Source: Varroa destructor
Taxonomy: Eukaryota > Arthropoda > Arachnida > Mesostigmata > Varroidae
DNA length: 64,000 nt
Assembly (NCBI RefSeq): GCF_002443255.2
Contig: NW_019211458.1
Coordinates: 27,866,485-27,930,484, forward strand
Direction of reading: 5' to 3'
The notes beneath the pieces were generated by a model, which had not been told where the DNA came from, did no database searches, and was given only the letters and a program-made list of their open reading frames with translations. The position numbers and the translations under genes were made by a program. Of this stretch, positions 39,801 to 53,430 are shown one piece after another (within the stretch, counting starts at the first letter, position 1; each line of letters starts with the position of its first letter).

Positions 39801-40540
39801 GTAGCATCTGCCTCCATGATCACTTAATGTTGCTAGCACCAAAAAATTCTGTCGCTTAGTATCTCAAGTACGAAAATAGCGCATTGTGTGTTGTAGTTGG
39901 CATCCACGACATATCTTCGCCATGCCACCAATGTAGTTTACAGTGATCGACTCTTTACTACACCATTGCGGAATATGGATGCTCAATACACTACGCTCGC
40001 GGTGGACAAGATCCGGTAGCATTGCCATGTAACTTCTAGTTAGTGTTTCAAAATTGCGCGCGCATCATCGCAACTGCCACGGTCGCCCTCGGCTACAGTC
40101 AGTGGATTTCCTAAAGCCGTCTCTCCCACTTGGCGCGACGTTGTCAGCCTCTTTCTCCTCTCTCATTCACGGTTCCTCCCCTCGCTACTCTTTGCTGTTT
40201 TGGGATGTCACGGCGGCGTAACGTAACCGCCAACGTCTCAGTAGCTCAACACTAGTACGTCTTTGTATTATGTGGATCGCCGATGGACGAACGAACGTCG
40301 GAGCAGTAGGCTAAAGTTAAACCCAAAGCCGGATCAACAACCACAGCAACGGCAGACGAAGTAGTGGTAGAGGCTGAATAGCAAAGTTTTGGCGTTATCT
40401 TAAAAGTCGGTGTAAAGCATTAGCAAGTTCGGCGATCCATGTCCGCAGACTAGTAGTGACAGAGATTGGGGAATTTCCATCGTAGTTGCGGGACATGGCC
40501 GGTGATGGCGCCGCCATCAACATCTTCACGGCAGTGACAG

Positions 40541-40556
40541 TAATAATAATAATAAT
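40541..40556. repeat. (TAA)n tract
   Basis: There are five TAA units. In the overlapping forward frame it reads as a run of isoleucine or similar residues; no coding support. Confidence 0.85.
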
Positions 40557-41742
40557 ACATTACATTGTTGTTTTTTTTCTTCAAACAATTTCTTGTTTGA
40601 CCGCAACAAAAGCGCTAACTACTAGTGCTATTGCTGCTGCTGCCGCCTGTTACGAAATGAAGCAACAAAAATATTAGAAGCGGCTGCTTGCAAACACTGA
40701 AGACAGAATTGCCTCATAAAGCCCTGACATAGCCCCGAGCGAAAGGATAACCGACGGGGCTCCGAAGACGACAATGCAACAGCTCTTCCCACCGCAGCAT
40801 TAACGCTGTTGAAGAAGTTACTAACGATAGTCATAAAGCGACTCAGGTCTCCGATAAACCGCCCGTAAGAAAATCCATTTGGAAAAATCGACCGATGCTG
40901 TTTGTGTATTCGGTTGTCGTGATCGAGGATTTGATAGCGCCGATGGAATCACTCTCATAAAGCGTCGATGGGTGTAACCGCTCCGGATCTGTGTTTGTGT
41001 GTGTTTGTGTGTAATGAATCCTGTCGGATTTGATGGTCATAGTCGATGTTAACGTCGCTTTGGAAACAAGAAGAGTCGTTAGAGCAAAAGTCAAACCAAT
41101 GTCTATACAGCCTTTACTACTACTACCACCACCACGGCACCTACAAATTCCCTAGATTGACAACGTTCGAATCTAAAAATTGTTCTCTTTATGTTTATTG
41201 TGCTTTCTCTACAGCGGTGCCTGATAACCGTTGTGCTCTATAGTATGTGTGCCTGTGTATGTCGGTTATCGTTGTGCTCAGTGTGATCCTATTGAAAAAA
41301 AAAAGTTGACGGAGTCCAATACTGACCTGATTTGACGCCGCTTGGTTTTCCAATGTTTAATTTTGCAATACATCTGGCAGATACAGAAGATCCGTCAATT
41401 TGCTTCTATGTACATCTTGGCCTGCTAACATAGTTGAATTGGATAGAGTGACCCAGTCATCGTTCAGGTGTCTGGGCGGCTTGCCGACAGTGAAATGAGT
41501 GTTGTTTTGGACTTCGATGTTATTGTTGCTTAGCGCCGTTTCCCTGGTGATCCAGTTCTAGTAAACGCGTGGAGACAGCCATAACATGTAAAGAAGCTGC
41601 AGGCGAGCGAAGAACAGATAGAGGCCAAGCTTAGAACAGAGCGGACATAGGAAATTTCGATTGGTTAAGGCGATTAGTGAACAGTTGGGATAGTCATCTT
41701 ACACTTCGATTCTAATGGCGGCAACGGTAGAAAAGTATCCAT

Positions 41743-41758
41743 CCAGCCAGCCAGCCAG
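41743..41758. repeat. (CCAG)4 tract
   Basis: There are four perfect CCAG units. Confidence 0.9.
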
Positions 41759-43307
41759 CGTAGCATAATACGAGATGTCATCAGAAAACATCGTCATTAT
41801 TCACGGAAGGTGAATCCCTACCCCAGCAGATTGCACCCAATCCCCGGTTGCCCAGGTGACCATTAGAGAACGCCTAATATTACCAAAATCGCCGATACCT
41901 TTATCAAAATCACTTCTCCCACCCCGATGACAACACGTTGGTATTTGTGAGAACATCTTATGTCCTGTCTGCTATTGTGTCTGTCAGTCCGGCTGTCTAT
42001 CATACGGCCATCAGACGATCTGACACGGGTCATCTGCTTACTAGGGTAACCCAGTGTGATTCTCGTGATGTCTTCAGATGTCGATTTCTCCTTATATACC
42101 GCCGCCTCAGTTTTACTGCCACGTGTAGGACCACCTACCGACCTCTTCGGATATTCCCGCCATTTTTACATCAGCAACAACAACAATAATACCAGCAACA
42201 TTACAGGTTATTACTACAACTACTAAGCCAAAAAAAGAACAGCAGAATTCTATAGCTACAACACTTAGGATTTTTTTGTAATTCCCGAATTATCACCGCC
42301 TTATTATTACCGGGGTCTGTCTATGAAGTAGACTAGAACACTATAAGCGTACCAAGCAATATCCACAAAAACAAAGAAGGAGAGATCATACAAGCAGAGT
42401 GTGATATAGCAACGAATTTCCGCCGGTAAAAAGAAAAAAAAAAACAGAAAAAAAACACCCGTAACAAAAATAATGGGCTGTGCATGTGATTGACTTTTCG
42501 TGTGAGTTTTTTTGGGATAGGTGGCCTGATCTTCGAAAAGCAACGAGTGTACCATACCCGCCAGGACCGTGCATGACACAAGTTATACGCGCTGTCGCTG
42601 TTACACGTCGTTGTGGACGCCCTTTGATGTGCGTCGATAGCGCGTTTTCGAAATTGAAGAAAAATTCTATCGTCTTACAGTTGCTTTGATAAATACGACG
42701 CTTATCTCCTTCCCGAAAAAAAGTCAATGTCATTGTGCTTTACGATTGCTCGATTTAATTAGTTGCGAAAATAAAAGCGTGTTATCACTTGGAAGCATAA
42801 CGTAAGCTACTGACGAGCTAAAAATAGAATTATCTATAAAGACACACACAAACTCCCTTCAAAAGAAAAAGGTTGTGTGTGGACCTCACTTTCGATAACT
42901 GCCTAACTGTAAATATTGTGCGATAGACAAGTGTGCAATGCGTGATCCTTACCATCTAGGATTCTGTGAAAATTAACAGTAGAAGCAACTATACACCATA
43001 AAGAAGATCAAGTAAAGTCGAACCGGAAACACCCGACTACCTACGGCACATACGATCAACTGCAAAATCGCAATACTGGAGAACCTGGATCTGGTCTGCT
43101 TCGCTTTAAAAGGTAAGAGGTAAGGTAGACGTAATCGACTGGTGCTGCCTTTGGACTATCGATTTTCGACTCTCAGTTTGTGTGTCTGCCAATATGTGTT
43201 GGAACTCAAGGTTCGAGTTAAGAACAATATCAGTCCTAATTCTACTCAAATTAGTACCACTCACTACCCGCGGCAATATGCTTCCAACTCTAAACGTACT
43301 GAAATAA

Positions 43308-46300
43308 CTATCAATAATACTACGAATACCTGCTGATCCCACTACAGCCGCTATGCAGCCTGTTGTACTACCCAAGAAGGCTTTTCTTCGAAATATCACC
43401 ACATACACTTCAACGACTACGTTGTGCTCGAGTATTACTGTTACTGCATTCGACGCAATTCGTTACCGTGCATCACCGCTTCGTTGGTGGGTGCTTGATT
43501 AGTTTTTCCGTTGGACTCGAAAAAAGATGGAACGGCTACCAAAATCTACTTTGTCGATTAGATAAGCTAGGGTTACTTTGCTTGCAGGGTGGGTGTGGAT
43601 GTCTTTGTGATTCCTTTACAGCCCCTTTTTTAATCTTTGTCCTTATAGAGAATGAGGTGATTGAAGCGCTGTTGGCTGGCGCCGTTAACTCCCCGCTGGA
43701 TCTCCCCACTGTTGTCTCTTCGATGGCAAACCCGCCACTGCCCCTACTATTACTGCTGTATACCGTTGAGTCGTTCCTCTCTCCTTAGCTCGGTTGGGTT
43801 CTTTCATTCGGCTGTTTAACCTGTCTCCGGTCCTCCAGCCCGGGTTCCCTTCCCTGTCACGAATCCAAGAGAAGTCTGCACTACTTTACTTTGTAACCCC
43901 TCTTCAAACCGATATACGTCCATTTCGCTCAAATGCACTTACCGGGCTCGTCTGCCTAACCACGATAGGGCAGTGAGTGACAAAACCGTCGATGAAAGCA
44001 TCGCAGTGTCGATGAATCAGCTGGCTTGGCACTTGTGGCGGTACTTTAATAGAATCGCAATCATCATTTTGTTGTAAGCACCTTCCGTGTCGTATTGCTC
44101 GTTTCGGTTTTCGTTGACGATAACCACCACGAGACGCCCAACGAACAGCCGGCGAACTCTGTCGCACTCATAAATATCTTAACGCTTAGTATGTACTAGC
44201 AAACTCGTCGTTAAACGTATATGCTTGTTTTATGTGGCTATGTTTGTCCTGTATTGGGCCTGACGTGCAGCGCCATTCGTGTGGGAATCTCTAGAGGTCT
44301 GCGGTAGAAAGGACTGCTCATAAAAATAATTTATCGTGGTCTTTTTCCAGCTCTGTTTTTTCCTGTCGTGTTTTTATGGTCGTTACAATTTTATATTTTG
44401 ACGTGGGACACACGGCTAGACACATAGAAGCTCAAGCACTTGTCCTGACCAAAACTGAACGGTTCCTGAATGGCGGCCATTGTTATTCAAATGTTGTTGA
44501 AAAGATATGCTGTCGCTGTATGTTGTCGAGTACGACAAATTAGTTGATTCGTCGTTTTAGCAGGACCATAAATCTTCATCAAACCCTAACTCTAAAGCCG
44601 ACATAGAGATGCTGAAGCGTTTTAAGAAATATGTGGTTAAAAACGTTGGAGGTAGCAGTTCTTTGTCATTGTGTACCTTTTTTTAATTTTCTCCAACTTC
44701 TCGAAACTCTGCTAAACGACTACTCGTCATTATCCACTGTCAAACTGTCGTGAAAATAACGTGCTTCAATTTCGCAACGGCGTCCCCTTTACCGATACGG
44801 TAGCATGACCCGACAAGGATGACAGCCACGAATCAATCTGTGACCTCCGCTACATCGTTTCTCTCATTTCGTCCTTGATTCATTTTCCGATGAAGCCGAC
44901 AAAAATCGAATTGAACTCAGTGCCGTTGTTCTAAAACTTTGATTTCCCGCCTTCAATTTAGGATCAAGACGCCACAGACAAAAAGATCACGAACATAACA
45001 GGCCTTAGGACGTACATAATTGACACCTGTGCACTTGTCCTAGCTCCCTAACTAATCCCTGTTGTTGATTTACAAAGACGCCTTGGCCCCGCAGCTCTGG
45101 TTGCCAAGACGTGACTATTTTTTGCTTGTCTGCTTTACTCGGCCTGGTTGGATAATGTCGCGACGGGAGAACTAGCCGTTTCGTAGCTATCGTCGAGCAA
45201 AACGAGACACTCGATGTGTCTTAGCTAAGCTTCGAGCTTTGAATTATAACATACTTTTACTGCTAACTTCACTCAATACGGTAGCACTTGCCCTCTTGAA
45301 GTGTGACTTGTGTGGTATTAACGGGCGCGCGGAGAGCTCGTCAGCCTTGCGGCCGTTGATTTTAGCGAACAGAACCCATGTTTGCAGACTGATGCGAGCG
45401 GGTCGTGCGCTTCGAATTCAATATATCTGAATACGAATCATATAGAAACCAAGATCCTAAATGTCTTACTGGAGAGCAGTCGCATTTGTATACCTTCACG
45501 TACCCACTAACGCTGTCCTGTCTCAGCGGTGGTGTCCGTATTGAAGCATAGCTGCAAGATTATGTGAAATGAATGTAATACAATAAAAGAAAGATTTCAT
45601 TTGGAACTTTCTGTTCAACTTATAACCGCCTGTTTGTTGTGTAGACGCTTACCCCTCGTGTGTGGTGTTTCGCAAGAGTTTAATACAATGAGACCTCCGT
45701 GTTCCATTCGACCATCTAATGTTCCCGATACTTTGCGCCTGCCTTTTTATTCGAATTCGGGTGCTCTATGTATATAATCCGATATACATGCATGCTTTTT
45801 CCATTACTAATTCTAATGAGATAAAAATCACTCGATGGCTAGCTGCTATGGGCCATATCGACCATCGTAACATCGATATAAACAAGAAAGATAGACAAAC
45901 TGCTTGCAGTACCATTACACGGTCTTAGCAGATCTCTATTTTTTTTTAGATAGTTTTGTTAGTTAGATAGATTGGAGCAACAGCGTTGGTTTGTCATTGA
46001 GATTGCCGACATCACAAAACAATATGTGCCATTATACTTTTGTAATCGTATTGGAGCTGCCGAATGATTTGGCCTGATAACAATCCGAGATCACCTGTTA
46101 CGCATGAACAGTAACAGCTAATAATTGCCAGTCTAGCTGATAACGATAGTGTAGGCTCACGGTCCTTCGGATACGTTGAGTTGTCAAACGTTCTATGCAA
46201 TCAAATAACGCTTGGCCAATTTTCGTGGGACCAGGACACTGTTGTGGCCAGTCACTCCAACCGTTACTATGGTACTATAAAAAATTACAAAAAAAAAGGC

Positions 46301-49300
46301 TTGTCACCAGTGATTATTATGACTATTCGCCTACTAGAAGCTAACAAACTAAGTAACTGTTATAAAAGTATTAAATATGCCGTCAAAACTCGCTGCTTCC
46401 GCTCTGCAGTCGGTACGTCCACTAGCACTGGCTGTCGCTCCCGACGAACGGTGAGATCGTGGGCCGCAATCGCGTGGCGTGATGATTACGTCTAAATATA
46501 TACTACAACAACCGGGCCTACGTTAGAGAGCGCAGCATCAACGAGAACAGCGAAAGCTGCATGATCCGAGAGCAGCAACGATAGCGCATGTACATCGTTA
46601 CGGAGAGTACTAGGCCATCGGCTTTTGTAATGGACCGCGCTTTACTCCTACCATTGCCATTACTGCTACTTTTCAAACAATAGTAGTTTGCCCCTGCTGG
46701 TGCCGGTGCTGGTGCTGGCCGCCTACATTTTGCGTAGTCACTTCTATAGAGTGTAGTGCACTCGCAGGTCCGGCTTTCAGACAGATGGGCGAACTCAGCA
46801 AGCGACTTAGCCTGTCAGACAGCCACGCCACCGAAAGAAAAATCCACCGTCGAAAGACGTGCAGCGGCTCGACTCTGAGCAGGCAGACGAATGAGGAAGG
46901 TTTGGTACAGGTCCAAGTGTTGTTTGAAAGTGGTACCACCCAGCTGTAGCGTCAGCAATAGCAGCTCGAAGTGAATGTTGGAGGGAAAGTTTCGCCTTGC
47001 CACTCGTTTGTCCGGTGTCCGTTAGCCAGTCCTGAGTCCTCTTATTCAGCGACAGCTGCAGAAGGCCTATACAAGTCTATATATACGGCATATACGAGAC
47101 AGCTGCCGCTACTCGCCACTGACTAATAGCCAACACAGCCCATGTTTTGCTTAGCCAAACAAATAAAGTAGCTAAGCGACAGGGATCTTTGCGATAGAAG
47201 AACGCACAGGCTTAATGAACGGTCAGAACGGAGGGTGAGACATAAAACGACGAAAAAAAAACAGCCAAATTATGATGTGGTCTGCTTGCCGCCATCCCAA
47301 ACGACTGAATGAGATCCGTTCGTTCTAGTGTCCACCTGATCATGCGGTACAGTGCGGACGACGTCGACCCTGACTAGTTGATTCACATTTAGCTATTGGC
47401 AATTTTTTCTGTAGAGCAGAAGCACTGGCAACAACTAGCAGCAGAGACGAGACGAGATAAGTGGATCACTTCAGTTGCCGACTGATCGGCGGAAGCGCGC
47501 AGGCGCTCTTGATGCTTGTGCTGTACCAATAGCAGAAGCAGTGACGTAGTCGTGTATTTTACGGCGAAGTGAGCATCCTGAGACGCCACGCTTGCACATA
47601 CAAACATGGCCAGCGATGAGTTGTCTGCGGGGTTTTTTTTTTGTTTCGGTACGTCTTTGGACCACCCGACGCGTTAGTGCTTCACTGGCGCTGGCGCGTT
47701 GCCGTCTCTACAACGGCAGCGGCAGCGGCAGCAGGCGTCAACGACGCCAACAACAAAAAACCACCGATGTCAACAGTTAGAACAACAATATTAGAAGTAA
47801 CGGCTGTAGCTACAACGCCAGAAGAAGGCAACAGGGCGTTATATGGTACTTATTTGAGCGGACTATTACTCCGTTACCATCGGCTCCACCCTTCTGTTCG
47901 GTTCTCAGTTGTACAGGCGGCAGGCAAACAATCGCCATCTAAGCGAGACGGAAGCCCGCCCTTAAAGGCCGAAAAAACTCTGCGCGAAACACTATGGTCA
48001 TAACGATAATAACAAGCTTGCCAACAACAGCAACAACATTACTAATAGGACTGGGCCGTTGGGGGGTAAATACGATTAAGTTTGAGCCTGAGCTAATTAC
48101 TGATACATTTTATTACCTTAGCAATAGAAGTTCTAGAAATTGGTTTACATGTACTGGTGTTGCTGAGAGAGGAAATAAGACCCAAACCAAAGTGGGAATT
48201 TATGCAAAAAGTTAGATAGAATGAGACGCCTGATAGCAAAGGTCACGTAGATGTCTAAGGGAAGTATTTTTGTGCGTCATGAATAAACATCTAGTGGACG
48301 CCATCATTTCTGCGAAGATGTCTACAGCGGAATGCTTATTGTCAAAACAATATGCCAGGACTTATATTATTTTATACCGTAGATGCTAGTCCACCGGATA
48401 TTTATGACGTAGCGTACGAGAAATCTAGGGCGAAAACCCCCCAGCTATTACTAAGATTAAGAAAGCCCATTAAGGAAATAGTAAAATCAAACTATGGTGT
48501 GCAGATATTTCGTCTAGGTCGAAGAAAATCAATGTGTGTCAAAAACGAGCTCATCTAACCATTCGAATTTGTTAGAAAATTACTGGCTATGCACAATAAC
48601 TTCTTCGATGTAAGCACATCGTTTCAGTGATGCAAAATCTTCTCCTCATGGGGACGACTCCACATATTCGGGGGTGTAGACGTTGCTACGATTGAAGATG
48701 GAATCTAAGATAGAAAATTAAATTAGAACGACAATTAGTTTTTAGTTAGCTTTTTCCCTGGGTATTGCTACGACGACCGGCACCGTTGACGATTCCACTT
48801 GTAGACAGAGTAGCGAACTGCTAAATATAGCGACCTTCGACGGGTGCACTATGACCCAGTGTGTACGTCGACCCGTATGCTGAGCGAAAGCCCTTCGTAC
48901 AATAGCAGATAGATATATATGTGTGTATATTTCAACAATTATAGTTGTTGAAACAAAGCATACAATGGCTCTGCAAATCCAGATAGATATGTTCGTGTCG
49001 TGGCAACAAGGAAAATCCTGTTAAAGCTGTTATGTATTGGAAAAGTTAGTAATATTAGAGTAATCTTTTTACAGAAGAATATTGTTATACGTGAAATTTA
49101 TGCTATATAAGTCCTACACTTATCAAGAGCTTGTTAGTGAACGACTGCATCGTCTTGCTGTTACATACATGTGCGTTGTGCGATTTCCGCGCAAGTTTTG
49201 TTGTCTTCCATTGTCTTCTAATGGTGGGATCAATTATAATTGAACATACAGCCATTACGCGTGTGGCACGCTTAAAAAACCAACTACCCGAACCTAGTGT

Positions 49301-50702
49301 CCCTACCCGTAAATGATAGTATTTCTTCATCAAGGCGGATATACGCAAAGAGCAGGAAGCACACCCTCTAATGAATGCCTCCGACAAATTCCTTAAGATG
49401 CCCTTAATAATTACATGCAGACAAGTATCGGCTATGTGGAATCTTTTCCAGTTATCTCTCTACGATTTACTGCATTATATCTCAAGGGAACGCGTCCAAT
49501 TGAGCGCATTATTGAAACGGAATCAGTTACCGCTATGAGATCATCGCTGAACACCGTGTGCGTTGCATCGCCATGTACTGGTTGATCAATTCCGGTTATT
49601 GTCACATAAATCGACGTTTGTCCGTAAGTAAACGATCAACAAGTCCTTGCACCTTTACAGCAATATTAGGATCGGCTATAATGCACGAACGGCGCGATGA
49701 TACTGGAGCGGTGGGAGAGTCAACAAGAGCAAACGGAACCCCTTTTTACAACCTCGTAAGTTCGATTTATTTACACATCAACCCCCGAAGCAGGAACAGT
49801 AATATGTGATATCTAAGTCTACTAGTACTAGCTATAGCACGTAGAGCGCATATTTAAGTTTTCGATGAATGTTACTTTTCGTTTTCGTCTGGTGCTAATA
49901 TTTCGCTAAAAATTTGTAGACAGCGGCCTCGGCATAATTTGCAACCGCTGCTACTGTTGCTATTGCTGCTACGGCAGCCCCTCAGAATCACGATTACTAC
50001 GGGGGAAGATGCGAACGCCAAGTTCTCTTGTCTTGTCTCGCTATGCTAGACTATGTAGGGGCATAGGAAAGTTGGCTTGTATAATGACTGTGTCTAGATG
50101 CGTGCCCGTATAACCTAATGCTGGAAAGCGGCATAAGACACGAACAAATACAATGGTAGGAAATTACCCGGTATGTTCAGTACCGAATGGCAGTGGTTAT
50201 AAAGTCATCGTCAGAAGGATTTGACTTTCAGCCTATGAAAGCTAAACGTATTTCCTATGCTTATATTTGTCTCGGTATTCTTTATAACTACTGTTTATTA
50301 TATATTACTGTGATAAAAGACCATTTGTACAATTGTATTATTAGAGTTTCAACTGATACTGATAACTGTACAAACATATGAACATAACCACACAGATTTC
50401 TCCATTGGCCCAATCCACCCGAATAAAACAAATCGCAGGTTAGACGGAACTATTCTATCCGTACTATATATTCTTGATACATTGATTTAGATAGCCAACC
50501 GCCGTGTTGTTGGCGATCGGTGCTGCTGGAACAAGACGAGGCACAATTGTTGAGGTAGGAAAAGAGCGCACCTGAGCACTACGAGAATAGGCGCTAAATC
50601 TATTTACACTTTTCGTCTTGATTGTTACTTCGAAGGCAATAAGTTGATATTATTGTTGAACTTTTAGACCACTTTTTTTTTTTACCCCATTTCGCCTGAC
50701 AG
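43308..50702. other. Noncoding stretch, no supported gene
   Basis: Several 60-140 codon frames overlap in GC-rich patches (43.3-43.8 kb and 47.4-48.0 kb) without splice support or recognisable domains. A 68-codon ATG frame at 48352-48558 is hydrophilic but isolated. A 9-base-arm hairpin lies at 48930-48953. Confidence 0.5.
48930..48953. repeat. Small inverted repeat (hairpin)
   Basis: TTTCAACAA and TTGTTGAAA form a 9-bp stem around a 6-base loop. It is too short for a microRNA precursor. Confidence 0.6.
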
Positions 50703-51887
50703 TGCCTATTGATGACAGCCCCAAAACCCGGACAGTTAGTTCGACGTGCTGATGCTATAAAGGTATCGCGAGCGGGCCGCATGTCGCTTGGTTATCGGAC
50801 GCCGACAAGCAGCTATTACTTGACGTTGCCTTCGTGCCCGTTAACTCGTTCTAATGTCTTTACTTATGGTGATTTAAGCTCAATCGCCGGATAAACTCTG
50901 ATAGCTATATCTGTGGCGTCGCAAAACTATAACCCTCCTGTTATTGATTGATTAACAGCTTTCAATCGCTATCCGCATTGCACGAGCTCCAGGTGATGTA
51001 TCGCGTCGATCTCTACGTGATATGATCGTTAGCGACGCCACCGTGACCGATGTCAACTAACGCTGACGTGTTGACTTTGGCTGGTCCTGAAACCGGTCGT
51101 TTCTACCATTATGCCAACGTGACTGGCACGGTAAGAATGTCTTCCGACTCGCTGCGGCAGGATTCGCTGGTCAAAATGACAGCAGGAGTGACCGCTCAAC
51201 AGCGATGGTCGTACCAATCGTGGGGGAAATGTCATGAGAATAGCAAGTTTCGAAGCTCCGCGTGGTTCTTGCCATTTCAGCTGGCCAAATCGGAGAGGAG
51301 GCAAGCAAGTGATGGATAGAGAAGTGGAGGAACGAGAGGGAAGCTCTCGCTTCGATGTAATAAAACGTATGCGACTTTGTGAGGAACAGGACTAGAAAAT
51401 AGGCTGGCCTGCCAAAGAAGAATACACATAGATCGAGGTATCTAGAATAAATGTAGCGTGTGTGCTGCTGATTGCTTGGTTTACGTTGCAAATGTTGGTA
51501 AAGTCACCGCCACCGGTGAAGAGCGACAGTTCCGAGCGGTAACTTCGCAAGACCAACTTAATGAGTCGATTCAAGTCAACGCGTAAGTTTCGCGAATATG
51601 CTGATGATGCCAGCGATGCAAACTAGCTTACGCTTGCAACTGGATGACCATTGTAACATATGGTGCGATCGTTTGATCGTAGTAAGGTACTGCGCTATCA
51701 TCAGGCAACGAAAGAATGCCGTCGGGAAAAATCAGCTGGGCGACGACGCCGAACGAAAATTTTTGACATTTTTTTACACAAGCAAGCTATGTGAAGTCGT
51801 TAAATTGGAGGAGTCACCACGCTAAAGGGAGGGAATGCAACTGTAGTTGCAACTCTCCGTTAACGCCGTCAGAAATGGAGATGACTT

Positions 51888-51906
51888 GATGATGATGATG
51901 ATGATG
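51888..51906. repeat. (GAT)6 tract
   Basis: There are six GAT units plus one G. Confidence 0.9.
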
Positions 51907-53370
51907 GGGACTGGAATTTCGAAGGGTTCTACACACACGCGCGTGCAGAAATTTTTAGATGTGTAACAAAATTAAATAAGGGAACGACTAAAATATCATT
52001 CTATTTATCTATTTAAATAAAATGTGTTATTATCCCTACTGAAATTACTAAATCTTTCGGTGTTTCGTTCGGTCATTCGAAAAACGACACAAAAATCTAC
52101 AAAGGTTCATTGTTTAGGCATTGTAAAGCCAACGATAGATACTGTCCACTTATTGACTAGAAGTAACTAAGCTTGAGTTGCAACAGTCGTGACATTCGTC
52201 AGTTCGAAACCCTGGCGGGTCAGTGTTCCATCGTAGTAAAACAATGACGAAAATGGTAAGTGAAGTAAAATAACCTCTATGGAAACTTCAAACAGATACA
52301 ACTGAACTTCCTGTCGTGCCTGTATGGATATTTAAGTATCATATCTGCCGCACACCTAAATGCGTTACATTGAAATGCTTATTCAGTGCCTCTCAATAGG
52401 TCAGCATGGTAACTACCTTCGAGACCTAACTTAGTCTCGCTACATGCCATTATTACGTATATTTAATAAATAATAGTACGCTGCAATAGCACCCCTTTCA
52501 AGGTCTGCTACTCATCTATCATTACTACTAACCAAACTGGCATGCCTACCATTCCTCTATCGGAACAAGTGGTACAATAAAATTAAATATAGGCCATCTA
52601 CGTGCATTGTGCTCTGCCTATTAGCGAGTAATGGTTACGGTCCTCAGTCAATATGGTCTAGGTTGTTTACAAGACGAAACGTCCCTAGATAAAAATCATC
52701 GCAGCTTTAAATAGTAACTATTTTTTCTAGGCAGTGATGGGCTTGTGCTTATTCAATTCGGCACTATGTACTGCATCTTTTCGCTGTAGCGAAGTTGAGG
52801 AAATTTATCTTAGCTTGCCCTTTCATTCTTTTCAGCAATTACCCGATTGTCAGCGGTCTTACTCAAATAAGGAGTCCAATTAAATAGTGCCCATTTGTTG
52901 TGAAGAGCATAGCTAGGCCTATTTTTAATCTTTGACCCAATTTGGATCGGTTTCGTCTATAGCGCTCGGGCTGGTCGAATTTCACGCTTGAGTATTTATC
53001 GTTGGGTATCAGCCTGAGTAAACCAGACTTAGATATACGCGAATACATTTGTTATCATCCGAAATGACAGGTTGACAGGAAAAAGGAAGTCTAACTTTCA
53101 TGCAATATGACCGAAGCCATATCCCACCGTGCAGTTTTCATTAATGAAGCAGCATAGTACCTTTGAGAGAGCATAGTTTTACGATGAATCCCAATGTATT
53201 GTTTATAACGTAGACGCTTAAGCGTTTAGATCGCTGCGTAGCTAACGAGATATGCTGTACGGGTAAATCGACAAACAGGTTGCCTTATTTAAATGACCTC
53301 TTGGGTCCTTCGCGTAACAAACCAACTGTTGACTAACGATTTCACGCCCGGCTTCCTCTTTCTATCTCTG

Positions 53371-53378
53371 TATATACA

Positions 53379-53418
<40 letters not shown>

Positions 53419-53430
53419 AATATATATAAA
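53371..53430. repeat. Compound TA/CA/TA microsatellite
   Basis: A short TA run is followed by about 15 CA units with one interruption, then TA-rich sequence. Confidence 0.95.

Larger units (their letters stand above)
35010..43015. other. Noncoding stretch, no supported gene
   Basis: Short AT tracts lie near 36821-36860, an (AAT)n tract at 40541-40556 and a (CCAG)4 tract at 41743-41758. The only initiation-like signal I noted is a seven-codon open start (ATG at 37009, A at -3 and G at +4) ending at a GTGAGT donor at 37030. It is too short to call. Confidence 0.55.

Noticed and set aside
45239..45430. 63-codon frame with a signal-peptide-like start
   Set aside because: It begins with TTG, not ATG, and has no splice support; the hydrophobic run is likely chance.
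52195..52225. AGTTCGAAACCC resembling a tRNA T arm
   Set aside because: Flanking bases do not pair into a T stem and no cloverleaf can be drawn.
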